From: Gordonia phthalatica
GTDB lineage: Bacteria > Actinomycetota > Actinomycetes > Mycobacteriales > Mycobacteriaceae
DNA length: 64,000 bases
Reading direction: 5' to 3'
Assembly (NCBI RefSeq): GCF_001305675.1
Contig: NZ_CP011853.1
Coordinates: 2,790,001-2,854,000 of the forward strand
Shown: positions 36,099-44,880 of the stretch, piece by piece
How positions within the stretch are numbered: position 1 is the first letter of the stretch
Layout of the letters: every line of letters starts with the position of its first letter
Position numbers and translations under genes: made by a program
The notes under the pieces: model-generated
What the model was told of the DNA's origin: nothing
What the model saw: the letters and a program-made list of their open reading frames with translations, nothing else
Database searches by the model: none

Positions 36099-36794
36099 AT
36101 GGCATTGCACGTTCAGATCGCGGCGTACGAATACGGCTGTTGCGGCAGCATCCCCGAACCCGGTGCCGTGATCGAAGGCACCCTGACCGCGTATCCCGCA
36201 GCGGACGACGAACAGTCTCCCGTCGACGAGCCGTTCACCTGGGACCGCGACATGCAGCTTCTGCGATTCGACGGCTGGTCGGCACGCTGGGATCCCACCG
36301 GTGGTGATCCGACGACCGTGCCCCTCGTGCTGGTCCTGTCCTGGCATGACCGTGCACCCGGACCGACTGTCCGCGGCGTCGTCGACGCGCGCATCCCGGA
36401 CGAGCGCTTCGGGGTGCACGAGGGTTTCGGGGTGACAGTGCGACTGTCCTCGGAGAGCTGCATCGAACCGACGCCCGAGGTCGTCGCGGCATACGCCGAG
36501 CAGGAGGAGCGCGAATCCCGCACCGTGCGCATCACCGGACCGGCGACCGCTTTCGGCGACGTGGCGCCCGCCGTCGACGTCCCACTCGAGCTGAATCTCG
36601 ACGACCCGAGGCTGAGCATCGAGTTGAACTCGGCGGGCATCAGCGGCGTGGTGACCGGTGTGCCGGCTCAGGTCAGCGTCGCGGTGCAGGCCGAGCTGTG
36701 GACCAACTATCAGCCCATCGATCCCGGCTTTCCGACCGAGTCTGTCCCGTACCCGCTGATGCTCCGGTTCACGATCGATCGTGACTTCTGCTGA
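36099..36794 (+). CDS. Hypothetical protein with N-terminal CCG motif
   Basis: 231 residues from ATG 36099. The N terminus (YEYGCCGSIPEPGAVIEGTLTAYP) resembles the start of DUF6578-type proteins, where a CCG motif precedes a beta-rich domain, but the similarity is weak. The rest is beta-rich and acidic. Two repeat elements follow it directly. Confidence 0.5.
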   Translation: MALHVQIAAYEYGCCGSIPEPGAVIEGTLTAYPAADDEQSPVDEPFTWDRDMQLLRFDGWSARWDPTGGDPTTVPLVLVLSWHDRAPGPTVRGVVDARIPDERFGVHEGFGVTVRLSSESCIEPTPEVVAAYAEQEERESRTVRITGPATAFGDVAPAVDVPLELNLDDPRLSIELNSAGISGVVTGVPAQVSVAVQAELWTNYQPIDPGFPTESVPYPLMLRFTIDRDFC

Positions 36795-36809
36795 ACCGCT
36801 GGTGACGAC

Positions 36810-36870
36810 TTCGTCCCCGTGACACCGTCTTCCGGGAAATAGGTCCGTGAGTCGGCGTCGCGGGGACGAA
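36810..36870. repeat. Dispersed palindromic repeat, copy 3 (diverged)
   Basis: TTCGTCCCCGTGACACC (36810-36826) and GGCGTCGCGGGGACGAA (36854-36870) pair over 17 bp with two wobble-type mismatches. The arms match copy 1 at 9970; the loop is different. Confidence 0.7.
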
Positions 36871-36912
36871 CTCCGCGGTGGTCCGCCTCTCCGCGAGCTC
36901 AGTCGCCCGGGA

Positions 36913-36995
36913 CTACGAACATTCGCGTCCCCCTCAGCCCCGGCCGAGGGCGATTTGCCCTCGGCGACCCGTCACGGGGACGCAGATATCCGTAG
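36913..36995. repeat. Dispersed palindromic repeat, copy 2
   Basis: The outer arms CTACG (36913) and CGTAG (36991) pair. ATTCGCGTCCCC (36921-36932) faces GGGGACGCAGAT (36976-36987) with two mismatches. The tip is GCCGAGGGC-GATTT-GCCCTCGGC. The tip GGGC-N-ATTTGCCCTCGG is shared with copy 1 at 9970-10036. Confidence 0.75.
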
Positions 36996-37051
36996 CCCCA
37001 GGTAACCGACCGTGAGACCGGCCACGCGCGCCTCCCCGATACCCTGACCGG

Positions 37052-38518
37052 GTGCAATTCGACGAGATCGTCGCTGTCCGGAAGAGCAGCGCCGCGTGGC
37101 GCCTGCTGCGCGCAGACAACGCCCCGCTGCTGCTGTCGTTTCTGGGCCGCGTCTTCGTCGACGACAACGTCCGCGAGATCTCCGAGTCCGCCCTCGTGAA
37201 TCTCCTCGACGACGAGCTGTACTCCCTCAACAAACGGCTCGGCCCCGGCACCTACCCCCGCACCCCGAAGGCCTACCTGGACGAATGGGCCGCCGCCGAC
37301 ACCGGCTGGCTCCGCAAGTACTACGTCATCGAGAGCGACGAGCCGCACTACGACGCCACGCCGGCGGTGGAACGCGCCGTCGCCTGGGTCCGCTCCCTGC
37401 GGGAACGCGGGTTCGTCGGCACCGAGTCCCGACTGAACACGGTGATCGAACTGCTCCGCCAGATCGTGTACGGCGGCAGCACCGACGCGGAGATCCGACT
37501 GGCAGAACTGCACCGCCGCCGCGCGGAACTGGATGTCGAGATCGAGGCGGCCGAGCGCGGCGACTTCCACGTCATGGACGCGACCAGCCGCCGCGACCGC
37601 TACCAGCAGTTCGCCGACATCGCCCGCGCACTCCTGTCAGACTTCCGCGAGGTGGAGTCGAACTTCCGCAGCCTCGACCGCGAGATGCGCGAGCGCATCG
37701 CCACCTGGCGCGGCACCAAGGGCGAGCTCCTTGACGAGGTGGTCGGCAGCCGCAACGTCATCTCCGACTCCGATCAGGGCCGCAGCTTTCAAGCCTTCTA
37801 CGACCTCCTGCTCTCCGCCGACCGGCTCGACGAACTCGACGACCTGGTCCGGCAGACGCAGTCGCTCGACGGCCTGCCCGACGACGACGTCCGTCTCACC
37901 AACATCCACCACGACTGGCTCGACGCAGGCACCCGCGCGCAGGGCACCGTTCGTCGCCTGTCGGAGCAGCTGCGGCGCTTCCTCGACGACCAGGCGTGGC
38001 TGGAGAACCGTCGCGTCATGGACCTGCTCCGGAACATCGAGTCATCCGCGTACACGCTGCGCGACCACCGCATCGACGACTTCGCGCACGAGATCGACTC
38101 CCCCACCCCGCAGGTGCACCTGCCGCTGGAACGGCCGCTCTACCGCCGCGCCAGCACCGTCGAGGTGGCCAGCGACGGCATCGAGGAGGGGCATGCCGAC
38201 GGTGACTCCACCGCCTTGTTCGAGCAGATCCACATCGATCCGGCCCCGCTCATCGAGCACGTCCGCTCCATGCTGCGCCGCCGCGACCAGGTGACGCTCG
38301 CCGACGTGATCGCCGAGACGCCGATGGAGCAGGGCCTCGCCGAACTGATCACCTACCTGTCGCTGACCGACGAGGGCTTCACCAAGGTCTTCGACGAGTC
38401 CGCGACGGAGACCGTGAGCTGGACCGACGACGTCGGTGCCCACCGCAGCGCGCACGTCCCGCGCGTCATCTACCTGCGCCCCAGCCACGATCCTGACCAC
38501 CCCGAGGAGAACCGATGA
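37052..38518 (+). CDS. jetA: JetA / MksF kleisin (DUF3375), Wadjet condensin subunit
   Basis: 488 residues. The start VRKSSAAWRLLRADNAPLLLSFL and overall length match DUF3375, the kleisin-like subunit of Wadjet (JetA/MksF/EptA). It should bridge the heads of the SMC-like JetC and bind JetB dimers. GTG 37052 is probably leaderless. Its stop overlaps the JetB start (ATGA). In known systems JetABC extrudes small circular DNA for cleavage by JetD. Confidence 0.9.
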   Translation: MQFDEIVAVRKSSAAWRLLRADNAPLLLSFLGRVFVDDNVREISESALVNLLDDELYSLNKRLGPGTYPRTPKAYLDEWAAADTGWLRKYYVIESDEPHYDATPAVERAVAWVRSLRERGFVGTESRLNTVIELLRQIVYGGSTDAEIRLAELHRRRAELDVEIEAAERGDFHVMDATSRRDRYQQFADIARALLSDFREVESNFRSLDREMRERIATWRGTKGELLDEVVGSRNVISDSDQGRSFQAFYDLLLSADRLDELDDLVRQTQSLDGLPDDDVRLTNIHHDWLDAGTRAQGTVRRLSEQLRRFLDDQAWLENRRVMDLLRNIESSAYTLRDHRIDDFAHEIDSPTPQVHLPLERPLYRRASTVEVASDGIEEGHADGDSTALFEQIHIDPAPLIEHVRSMLRRRDQVTLADVIAETPMEQGLAELITYLSLTDEGFTKVFDESATETVSWTDDVGAHRSAHVPRVIYLRPSHDPDHPEENR

Positions 38519-39114
38519 GCCGCCCCGTGCCCCGCGACGAGCTGAACCTCCCGCTCGCGGTCACGTCGTTGATGAAGGGCGTCGTCTACCGCGACACCGC
38601 CGAGACCGCGTGGCGGCACGTGCTCGGTTTAGCCGCGCAGATCAGCGACTACGTGGCGACGCTCGGCCTGGCCGTGGTGATCGACGAGGCCGAGGGCTAC
38701 GCGTTCCTGCGGTCCAAGGGCGACGACGAGCTCGCCGACCTGGGCATCCCCCGACTCGTCGCCCGCCACCAGCTGCCGCTGCACACCTCCCTGCTGCTGG
38801 CGCTGCTCCGCAAGAAGCTCGCCGAGCACGACACCACCGACGCGGGCAACCGACTCATCCTGACTTCGGACCAGCTGCGCGAACTCATCACGCCGTTCTT
38901 CCCGGTGTCCGCCAACGAGGCGCGCACCGCCGATCAGGCCGACACCGCCATTCGCCGCGTCGTCGACCTCGGCTTCCTCCGCCGCATGCCCGGCCAGGAC
39001 GGGGAGTACGAGGTGCGCCGCGTCATCAAAGCCTACGTCGACGCGCAATGGCTGGCCGACCTCGACACCCACCTGGCCGAATACGCCGACACGATGACGC
39101 AGGAGCAGCGATGA
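38515..39114 (+). CDS. jetB: JetB / MksE (DUF4194), Wadjet KITE subunit
   Basis: 199 residues, the usual DUF4194 size. Tandem winged helices fit the KITE role: LNLPLAVTSLMKGVVYRDTAETAWRHV at the start, then LGLAVVIDEAEGYAFLRSK and a C-terminal helical block (TAIRRVVDLGFLRRM). JetB binds the kleisin JetA. The gene overlaps both neighbours by four bases, showing translational coupling in jetABC. Confidence 0.9.
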   Translation: MSRPVPRDELNLPLAVTSLMKGVVYRDTAETAWRHVLGLAAQISDYVATLGLAVVIDEAEGYAFLRSKGDDELADLGIPRLVARHQLPLHTSLLLALLRKKLAEHDTTDAGNRLILTSDQLRELITPFFPVSANEARTADQADTAIRRVVDLGFLRRMPGQDGEYEVRRVIKAYVDAQWLADLDTHLAEYADTMTQEQR

Positions 39115-42100
39115 CCGGACTGTTCGCCCCCACCGAACTCGAGAGCGCGGCGTCGGCCCGGTCGGGCTTCCGCCTCCAGCGCTTCCAGGTCCTCAACTGG
39201 GGAACCTTCGACCAGCGCGTCTGGACGCTCACCCTCGACGGTGAGAACGGCCTGCTGACCGGCGACATCGGCTCCGGCAAGTCGACCCTCGTCGACGCCC
39301 TCACCACCCTGCTCCTGCCGGCGCACCGCGTCGCGTACAACAAGGCGGCGGGCGGCGAGTCCCGCGAACGCGACCTGCGGTCGTACGTCCTCGGCTACTA
39401 CAAGTCCGAACGCAACGAGGTCACCGGCTCTTCGCGCCCCGTCGCCCTGCGCGGCATGAGCAACTACTCGGTGATCCTCGGCGTCTTCGCGAACGAGGGC
39501 TACGACGAGACCGTCACCCTGGCGCAGGTCTTCTCCATGCGGCACGACAGCGGTCAGCCCGAACGCTTCTTCACCGTCACCGACCGTCCGCTCGACATCG
39601 CCACCGACTTCGCCGACTTCGGCTCGGACCTCCGCGCGCTGCGCAAGCGGCTCAAGGACGGCGACACCCGCATCCACGAGCACTTCCCCGAGTACGGCCG
39701 CGACTACCGCCGGTCGCTGGCGATCCGCTCCGAACAGGCCATGGAGCTGTTCCACCAAACCGTCTCGATGAAGGCCGTCGGCAACCTCAACGACTTCGTC
39801 CGCGACCACATGCTCGAGCCGTTCGACTCCTCCGGCTGGGTGGACACCATGGTCACCCACTTCGAGGACCTCACCGCCGCGCACGACGCCGTTGTCCTGG
39901 CCCGCACCCAACTCGCGGAGCTGGAGCCGCTGCTGGCGGACCACGACAAGTACCGCGGCCACACCGAGATGGCCGCCGAGTTGAAGGACCGGCGCGCCGC
40001 CCTGCGCTTCTACTTCGCACAGCAGCGGTTCGACCTCCTCACCGCAGGCCTGGACGTCCACAACCGTGACCTGCACGCCACCCGCACCGCGCTGGAGACC
40101 GTCGAACGCGACCTCGCCGATCTGCGGATCGCCCTGCGCGAACTGGAACTGCGGCAGGCAGGGCTCGGCGGCACCGACATCGCGACGCTCGAACAGCAGA
40201 TCGCCGAAGCGACCCGGCAGCGCGACGAACGCACCCTCGCCTACGACCGCTACAGCACCATGATCGACGACGCGGGCCTCGCCCCCGTCAACGACCGAGG
40301 CCAGTTCGACCAGCGGCGCACCGAGGTCGCCGACGCCGTCGCCGCCCTCGACGCCGAGGTCGCCGACACCGAGAACTCCCTCAACGAAGTCCGCTTCAGC
40401 AAGCGCGAGTACGACACCGAGGGCCGCCGCATCGCCGGCGAGATCGCCAGTCTCCGCGGCCGCACCACCAATATCCCCGACCGCAACCTCCGGATCCGCG
40501 AGCTGATCTGCGAGGGCGTCGGCATCCCGCGCGATGAGCTCCCGTTCGTCGGCGAGCTGATCGGCGTCCGCGAGGACGAGAGCCGCTGGGAGGGCGCCGC
40601 CGAACGCGTCCTGCGCGGCTTCGGACTGTCACTCCTTGTGGCGTCCGATCTGTACGACGATGTCTCCGCCTGGATCGACGCCAATCATCTCGGCGGCCGC
40701 GTCGTGTACTTCAAGGTGTCCGACCACGTCGCGTCGAAGGGCGTGCCGACGCCGCCGGCGAACGCCCTCGCCCACAAGATCGACATCAAGCAGGGCCGCT
40801 TCGAGGCCTGGCTGGAGCGCAGGCTCTTCGAGCGCGCCCGCCACATCTGCGCCGAGACCCTCGACGAGTTCCGCCGTGCCGACGTCGCCGTCACCGTCAA
40901 CGGGCAGGTCCGCTCCGGCGGCGGACGCCACGAGAAGGACGACTCGCAGCGCGTCGACGACCGCCGCAACTACGTCCTCGGATGGAGCAACGAGCAGAAG
41001 ATCTCCGCGCTGTTCTCGGCCGGCCAGCTGCTGCAGGATCGCCTCAATCGGGTCGACGGCGAGATCGACGAACTCGAGGAGCGTCGTCGCGCGCTGATGG
41101 CGCGCCGCAACGCGCTCACCGGCCTCGACGCCTACCCCAGCTTCGACATCGTCGACGCCGCCTCGTCAGTGGCGCGGATCGCCGAGCTCACCGCCCGCAA
41201 GACCGAGCTGGAGCAGTCGTCGTCGGAGCTCGCCGAGGTCACCGACGCGATTGCCGCCACCCGCGAGCAGCTGTCCGCCGCCGATGCGACGCGCGACGGC
41301 CTGCGCGACAAGGTCTCTCGCCTGGAGATGGCACGCGGGCAGAGCGAACAGGCCCGCGACGCCGCCCAGCAGGTGATCGGTGACCCCGAGTTCGACGACG
41401 CGCAGCCGCACTTCGAGGCGATCGCCGCCGACGTCGAAAAGTACCGCGCTAAGGTCCGCACCGCCGACGACGCCGATGACGCCGAGCTGACCGTCGCCGA
41501 GTGCGGCGAACTCGAATCGTCGATGACCGAGCAGCTCACCGACGACTCCGAGCAGCACGCCAGTCGCGCAGGCACGTACGAGACGCGCGTGGTGAATCGG
41601 ATGTCGGAGTTCAATCGCAGTCACCCGGTGCTCACCACCGAGTTCGACGCCGATATCGCCTCCGCCGACGAGTACCGCGAACTCCATCAGCGGCTCGCCG
41701 AGGACGATCTCCCGCGGTTCGAGGCGGAGTTCAAGAACTACTTGAACACCAACGCCATCCGCGACATCGCGATCTTCGCCGCCAAGCTCAACAAGGAGGT
41801 GCACCTGATCGGCTCCAAGATCGACACGATCAACGAGTCGCTCGCCGGCATCGAGTACAACCCCGGCCGATACATCCGCCTCGACGTCAATCCGACCGCA
41901 TCGCAGGAGATCCGCGAGTTCCGCGCCGATCTCCGGGCCTGCAGCGACGGCTCCTTCGAGGCCGACAGCGACGACCACTACGCCGAGGAGAAGTTCCTCC
42001 TCGTCAAGGCGTTGGTCGAACGGTTCCGCGGCCGCGAGGGCTTCACCGATGTGGACCGCAAGTGGACCGAGCTGGTCACCGACGTCCGCAACTGGGTCAC

Positions 42101-42527
42101 CTTCGCCGCGTCCGAACGATACGTCGACGGCGACGCCGAGTACGAGAACTACACCGACTCCGACGGCAAGTCCGGCGGCCAGAAGGAGAAGCTCGCGTAC
42201 ACGATCCTCGCGGCGTCACTGGCGTACCAGTTCGACCTCAAGTGGGGCGCCACCATGTCGCGCGACTTCCGGTTCGTCGTCATCGACGAGGCCTTCGGTC
42301 GCGGCTCGGACGACTCCGCCCGCTACGCGCTCTCCCTGTTCGCCCGACTCGGTCTGCAACTGCTGATCGTGACGCCGCTGACGAAGATCTACACGATCGA
42401 ACCCTTCGTATCCGCCGTCGGTTACGTCGAGAACCGCGGCGGCAGCTACTCGCAGCTGCAGTGCCTGACGATCGAGGAGTACCGCGCGCGGCGCGATGTG
42501 CGCGACCTGGTGGAGGTCGTCGAGTAA
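39111..42527 (+). CDS. jetC: JetC / MksB, SMC-like ATPase of Wadjet
   Basis: 1138 residues. Walker A is GDIGSGKST (51-59), the signature is KSGGQKEKL (about 1019) and Walker B is FVVIDEAFGRGSDD (about 1053). Two long heptad-rich coiled-coil arms (about 270-450 and 690-860) flank a hinge-like domain near residues 470-640, in the SMC/MukB-like JetC layout. All ATPase residues look intact, so the condensin core should work. The gene ends the operon; no jetD gene follows. Confidence 0.92.
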   Translation: MTGLFAPTELESAASARSGFRLQRFQVLNWGTFDQRVWTLTLDGENGLLTGDIGSGKSTLVDALTTLLLPAHRVAYNKAAGGESRERDLRSYVLGYYKSERNEVTGSSRPVALRGMSNYSVILGVFANEGYDETVTLAQVFSMRHDSGQPERFFTVTDRPLDIATDFADFGSDLRALRKRLKDGDTRIHEHFPEYGRDYRRSLAIRSEQAMELFHQTVSMKAVGNLNDFVRDHMLEPFDSSGWVDTMVTHFEDLTAAHDAVVLARTQLAELEPLLADHDKYRGHTEMAAELKDRRAALRFYFAQQRFDLLTAGLDVHNRDLHATRTALETVERDLADLRIALRELELRQAGLGGTDIATLEQQIAEATRQRDERTLAYDRYSTMIDDAGLAPVNDRGQFDQRRTEVADAVAALDAEVADTENSLNEVRFSKREYDTEGRRIAGEIASLRGRTTNIPDRNLRIRELICEGVGIPRDELPFVGELIGVREDESRWEGAAERVLRGFGLSLLVASDLYDDVSAWIDANHLGGRVVYFKVSDHVASKGVPTPPANALAHKIDIKQGRFEAWLERRLFERARHICAETLDEFRRADVAVTVNGQVRSGGGRHEKDDSQRVDDRRNYVLGWSNEQKISALFSAGQLLQDRLNRVDGEIDELEERRRALMARRNALTGLDAYPSFDIVDAASSVARIAELTARKTELEQSSSELAEVTDAIAATREQLSAADATRDGLRDKVSRLEMARGQSEQARDAAQQVIGDPEFDDAQPHFEAIAADVEKYRAKVRTADDADDAELTVAECGELESSMTEQLTDDSEQHASRAGTYETRVVNRMSEFNRSHPVLTTEFDADIASADEYRELHQRLAEDDLPRFEAEFKNYLNTNAIRDIAIFAAKLNKEVHLIGSKIDTINESLAGIEYNPGRYIRLDVNPTASQEIREFRADLRACSDGSFEADSDDHYAEEKFLLVKALVERFRGREGFTDVDRKWTELVTDVRNWVTFAASERYVDGDAEYENYTDSDGKSGGQKEKLAYTILAASLAYQFDLKWGATMSRDFRFVVIDEAFGRGSDDSARYALSLFARLGLQLLIVTPLTKIYTIEPFVSAVGYVENRGGSYSQLQCLTIEEYRARRDVRDLVEVVE

Positions 42528-42542
42528 CGCTCGCCGACCATG

Positions 42543-42578
42543 CCCGCACGGTGGCAGGGAGTGCTCCCACCGCGCGGG
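42543..42578 (+). terminator. Terminator closing the jetABC operon
   Basis: CCCGC-A-CGGTGG pairs with CCACCG-C-GCGGG (one mismatch) around a 12-base loop. It lies 16-51 bp past the jetC stop and before the end of the convergent phoX gene. Confidence 0.7.
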
Positions 42579-42602
42579 CCGTCGCCCCTCCTGTCGTCGG
42601 AG

Positions 42603-44663
42603 TTATACGCCGATCGCACCCCCGCCGGAACGCCAGACGGACACGACCGAGGGACGGGGCTGGGAGCTGCCGCCGTCCGGCCAGTGCGATGCCGGGTTGT
42701 CTGCCGAGTGGTCGTCCTCTTCGCCGGGATGCTGCACGCAGACGATGACCCGCTTGTCCTGGATGATCGGGCCGCAGGTCTCGGCGCCCCGCGGGACAGT
42801 CAAGAACTGTTTCGTCTCACCGCGACGATCACCGTCGAGTGCGACGGCGAACAGGCCGTCGTTGCTCTCCAGCGCGTTGCCGTCGGTCGAGATCCACAGA
42901 TTGCCATGCGAGTCGAAGGCGACGTTGTCCGGGCACGAGATGGGGCTCACCTTGCTCTTGTCGAAGCCGCCGTAGTAGGTATCGGCCTCCTTGGGGTCGC
43001 CGCACACCAGGAGCAGGTCCCAGGTGAGGGACTCACCTGCATGATCGTCGGTGATCTCCAGAATCTGGCCGTTCTTGTTCTCGTTGCGCGGATTCGTGGC
43101 ATCGACGCCGGGCTTGCCGTCGACTCCGCGCTTGCTGTTGTTGGTGAGCACCGCATACACCTTGCCGGTGACCGGATGCGGCTCGATGTCCTCGGGCCGG
43201 TCCATCTTGGTCGCGCCCACCTTGTCTGCGGCTTCACGGGTGAAGACCGCGACCTCGGCGGCCGTCATGCCCTTGATATGCGACGTCGCGGTCCCGTCCG
43301 GGGCCACCGTCATCAGCTTGTGCCACGTGCCGGAACCGGCGGCACCGTCGACAGTGATCGGCTTGTCGCTGGAGAACGACGCGACGTACAGGGTGCCCTC
43401 AGCGAGGATGCCCATGTTATGCCGCTTGTCGCCTTCCTTGATCTTGCGGCTGGAGACGAACTTGTAGATGTACTCGAAGCGCTCGTCGTCGCCGGTGTAG
43501 ACGACCACGGTGCCCGCCGCCGGTCCGTCCTTGACGACGTGCACCGTCGCGGCCTCGTGCTTGAGTCGACCGAGTGCGGAGTGCTTCAGCGGAGTCGACT
43601 TGGGGTCGGCGGGATCCACTTCGACGACGTACCCGAAGCGGTTGGCCTCGTTGGGCGTCTTCGCGAGGTCGAAGCGCGGCTCGAACTGACCCCACTGGTG
43701 GTAGTCCGCATCGTCCTCGAAGCCGTATCGCTCCAGGTGCTTGGCGGCCGTCTTATCGGTGACCTTGCCGGCATTGGAGAAGTAGTTGTTGTAGTTCTCC
43801 TCGCCGGAGAGCATCGTGCCCCACGGGGTGATTCCGCCCGAGCAGTTGGCGATGGTGCCGAGGATGACGGTGCCGGTCGGATCCTCGGAGGTCTTCACCA
43901 GATCGGTGCGCGCGGCCGGACCGGTCAGGCGGAACGGTGTGCCTGCGGTGATGCGACGGTTCCGCGACCCGATGACCGGCGTGAGCGAGCCGTCCCTGTC
44001 GGACTCCTCGACCTCGAGCACGGTGATGCCGTGTGCGGCCATCGCGATCCGCGCCTGCTGCTCGGTCGGCTTCTTCTCGACGTAGCCCCGGAACATGAAC
44101 TGCTCGGTGGTGTACTCCTGGTTCACCACCAGATATGAGTGTCCGGGCTGGTCGGCGATCGGGATCAGTCCGGCGAAGTCGTTGTTGAATCCGAACTGTG
44201 CGGCCTGCGCCTCGGGCGTCTGGTTGTCGAAGTCGAACTCGGGCGCGCCCGGGATCACCGGATCGCCCCAGCGGATCACCACCTTCTGGTCGTACCCCTT
44301 CGAGGTGATGAGCGCGTCCTCGGTGTTCGGCTTGACGATGTCGAACCGCATGCCCTCGTAGGGTCCGTCCGAACCGGCTCCGGCGGTACCGCTGCCACCG
44401 GCGGTGCCGTCGGTTCCGTCATCACCGCAGGCCGCGAGGATCGACGTTGCGCCGACCGCGACGACGGCGCCCATCGTGCCGCGCAGCACGGCCCGACGCG
44501 ACAGCGCCGTGCGCGCGACATCGCGGAAATACTCGTTGTCGCTCGTGTTGGCGGGCTCATGCCAGCACGCCTCGCCACACTTGTATCGACAGGTGACGCG
44601 CGCGCGTGCGGAACGACCGACGTCGGCGCCTCCCACGGCGAACAACTGCAACGGAATACGCAT
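42603..44663 (-). CDS. phoX: PhoX family alkaline phosphatase (DUF839), Tat-exported lipoprotein
   Basis: 686 residues from ATG 44663. A twin-arginine signal sits inside the N-terminal region (SRRAVLRGTMGAVVAV, residues 55-70) and is followed by the lipobox LAAC with Cys79, so the protein is probably a Tat-exported lipoprotein. Conserved PhoX blocks are GTMLSGEENYNNYF, FGYVVEVDP, RLKHEAATV, YTGDDERFEYIYKFV and CPDNVAFDSHGNLWISTDG. These supply the Fe/Ca-binding acidic residues and histidines. PhoX enzymes release phosphate from organophosphates outside the cell under phosphate starvation. A PHO-box-like repeat lies about 100 bp upstream. Confidence 0.92.
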   Translation of the reverse strand: MRIPLQLFAVGGADVGRSARARVTCRYKCGEACWHEPANTSDNEYFRDVARTALSRRAVLRGTMGAVVAVGATSILAACGDDGTDGTAGGSGTAGAGSDGPYEGMRFDIVKPNTEDALITSKGYDQKVVIRWGDPVIPGAPEFDFDNQTPEAQAAQFGFNNDFAGLIPIADQPGHSYLVVNQEYTTEQFMFRGYVEKKPTEQQARIAMAAHGITVLEVEESDRDGSLTPVIGSRNRRITAGTPFRLTGPAARTDLVKTSEDPTGTVILGTIANCSGGITPWGTMLSGEENYNNYFSNAGKVTDKTAAKHLERYGFEDDADYHQWGQFEPRFDLAKTPNEANRFGYVVEVDPADPKSTPLKHSALGRLKHEAATVHVVKDGPAAGTVVVYTGDDERFEYIYKFVSSRKIKEGDKRHNMGILAEGTLYVASFSSDKPITVDGAAGSGTWHKLMTVAPDGTATSHIKGMTAAEVAVFTREAADKVGATKMDRPEDIEPHPVTGKVYAVLTNNSKRGVDGKPGVDATNPRNENKNGQILEITDDHAGESLTWDLLLVCGDPKEADTYYGGFDKSKVSPISCPDNVAFDSHGNLWISTDGNALESNDGLFAVALDGDRRGETKQFLTVPRGAETCGPIIQDKRVIVCVQHPGEEDDHSADNPASHWPDGGSSQPRPSVVSVWRSGGGAIGV

Positions 44664-44760
44664 TCGGGTGAGCCTCTTCCCTCGATCCGGCCGCCTACTG
44701 ACTGGGCGGGTACTGGGCCGACTCTAAGATCCTCGGTTCGCAGTAGGCGATCGTCGGGGT

Positions 44761-44778
44761 GAACACCGCGCGAACACC
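44761..44778 (-). promoter_or_regulatory. PHO-box-like direct repeat upstream of phoX
   Basis: Read toward phoX, GGTGTTC occurs twice (44778-44772 and 44767-44761), exactly 11 bp apart. This is the spacing and core (GTTC) of actinobacterial PhoP boxes. A TAGAGT about 35 bp downstream (44727-44722) could be the -10. Confidence 0.55.
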
Positions 44779-44832
44779 ACACTGCGCGCAGATGTTCCCC
44801 GGCCCCGGCTCCTCACCGGGGAATGTTGCCTA

Positions 44833-44864
44833 CGGTAAGCAATAAGGTTTATAGTTACTTACCG
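44833..44864. promoter_or_regulatory. Inverted repeat upstream of the MarR gene
   Basis: CGGTAAG (44833-44839) and CTTACCG (44858-44864) are perfect complements, 18 bp apart and extended by TTG/CAA. They lie in the AT-rich stretch just before AAGGAGG and the GTG start, and are a likely site for self-repression by the MarR protein. Confidence 0.6.
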
Positions 44865-44880
44865 CAACTAAGGAGGACCG

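Larger units (their letters stand above)
36795..37051. other. Repeat-bearing spacer upstream of the jet operon
   Basis: 257 bp with no gene. It holds two copies of the dispersed palindromic repeat and, at the right end, TACCCT six bases before the GTG start of jetA, a possible -10 for a leaderless message. Confidence 0.6.

Noticed and set aside
36810..36995. Two neighbouring palindromes considered as the start of a CRISPR array
   Set aside because: Only two diverged copies, each a long self-complementary hairpin, with no regular spacers and no cas genes.
42540..44138. A 532-residue plus-strand frame directly after jetC, considered as a possible jetD
   Set aside because: It lies antisense to phoX, has no Toprim or DUF3322/DUF2220 feature and shows shadow-type composition.
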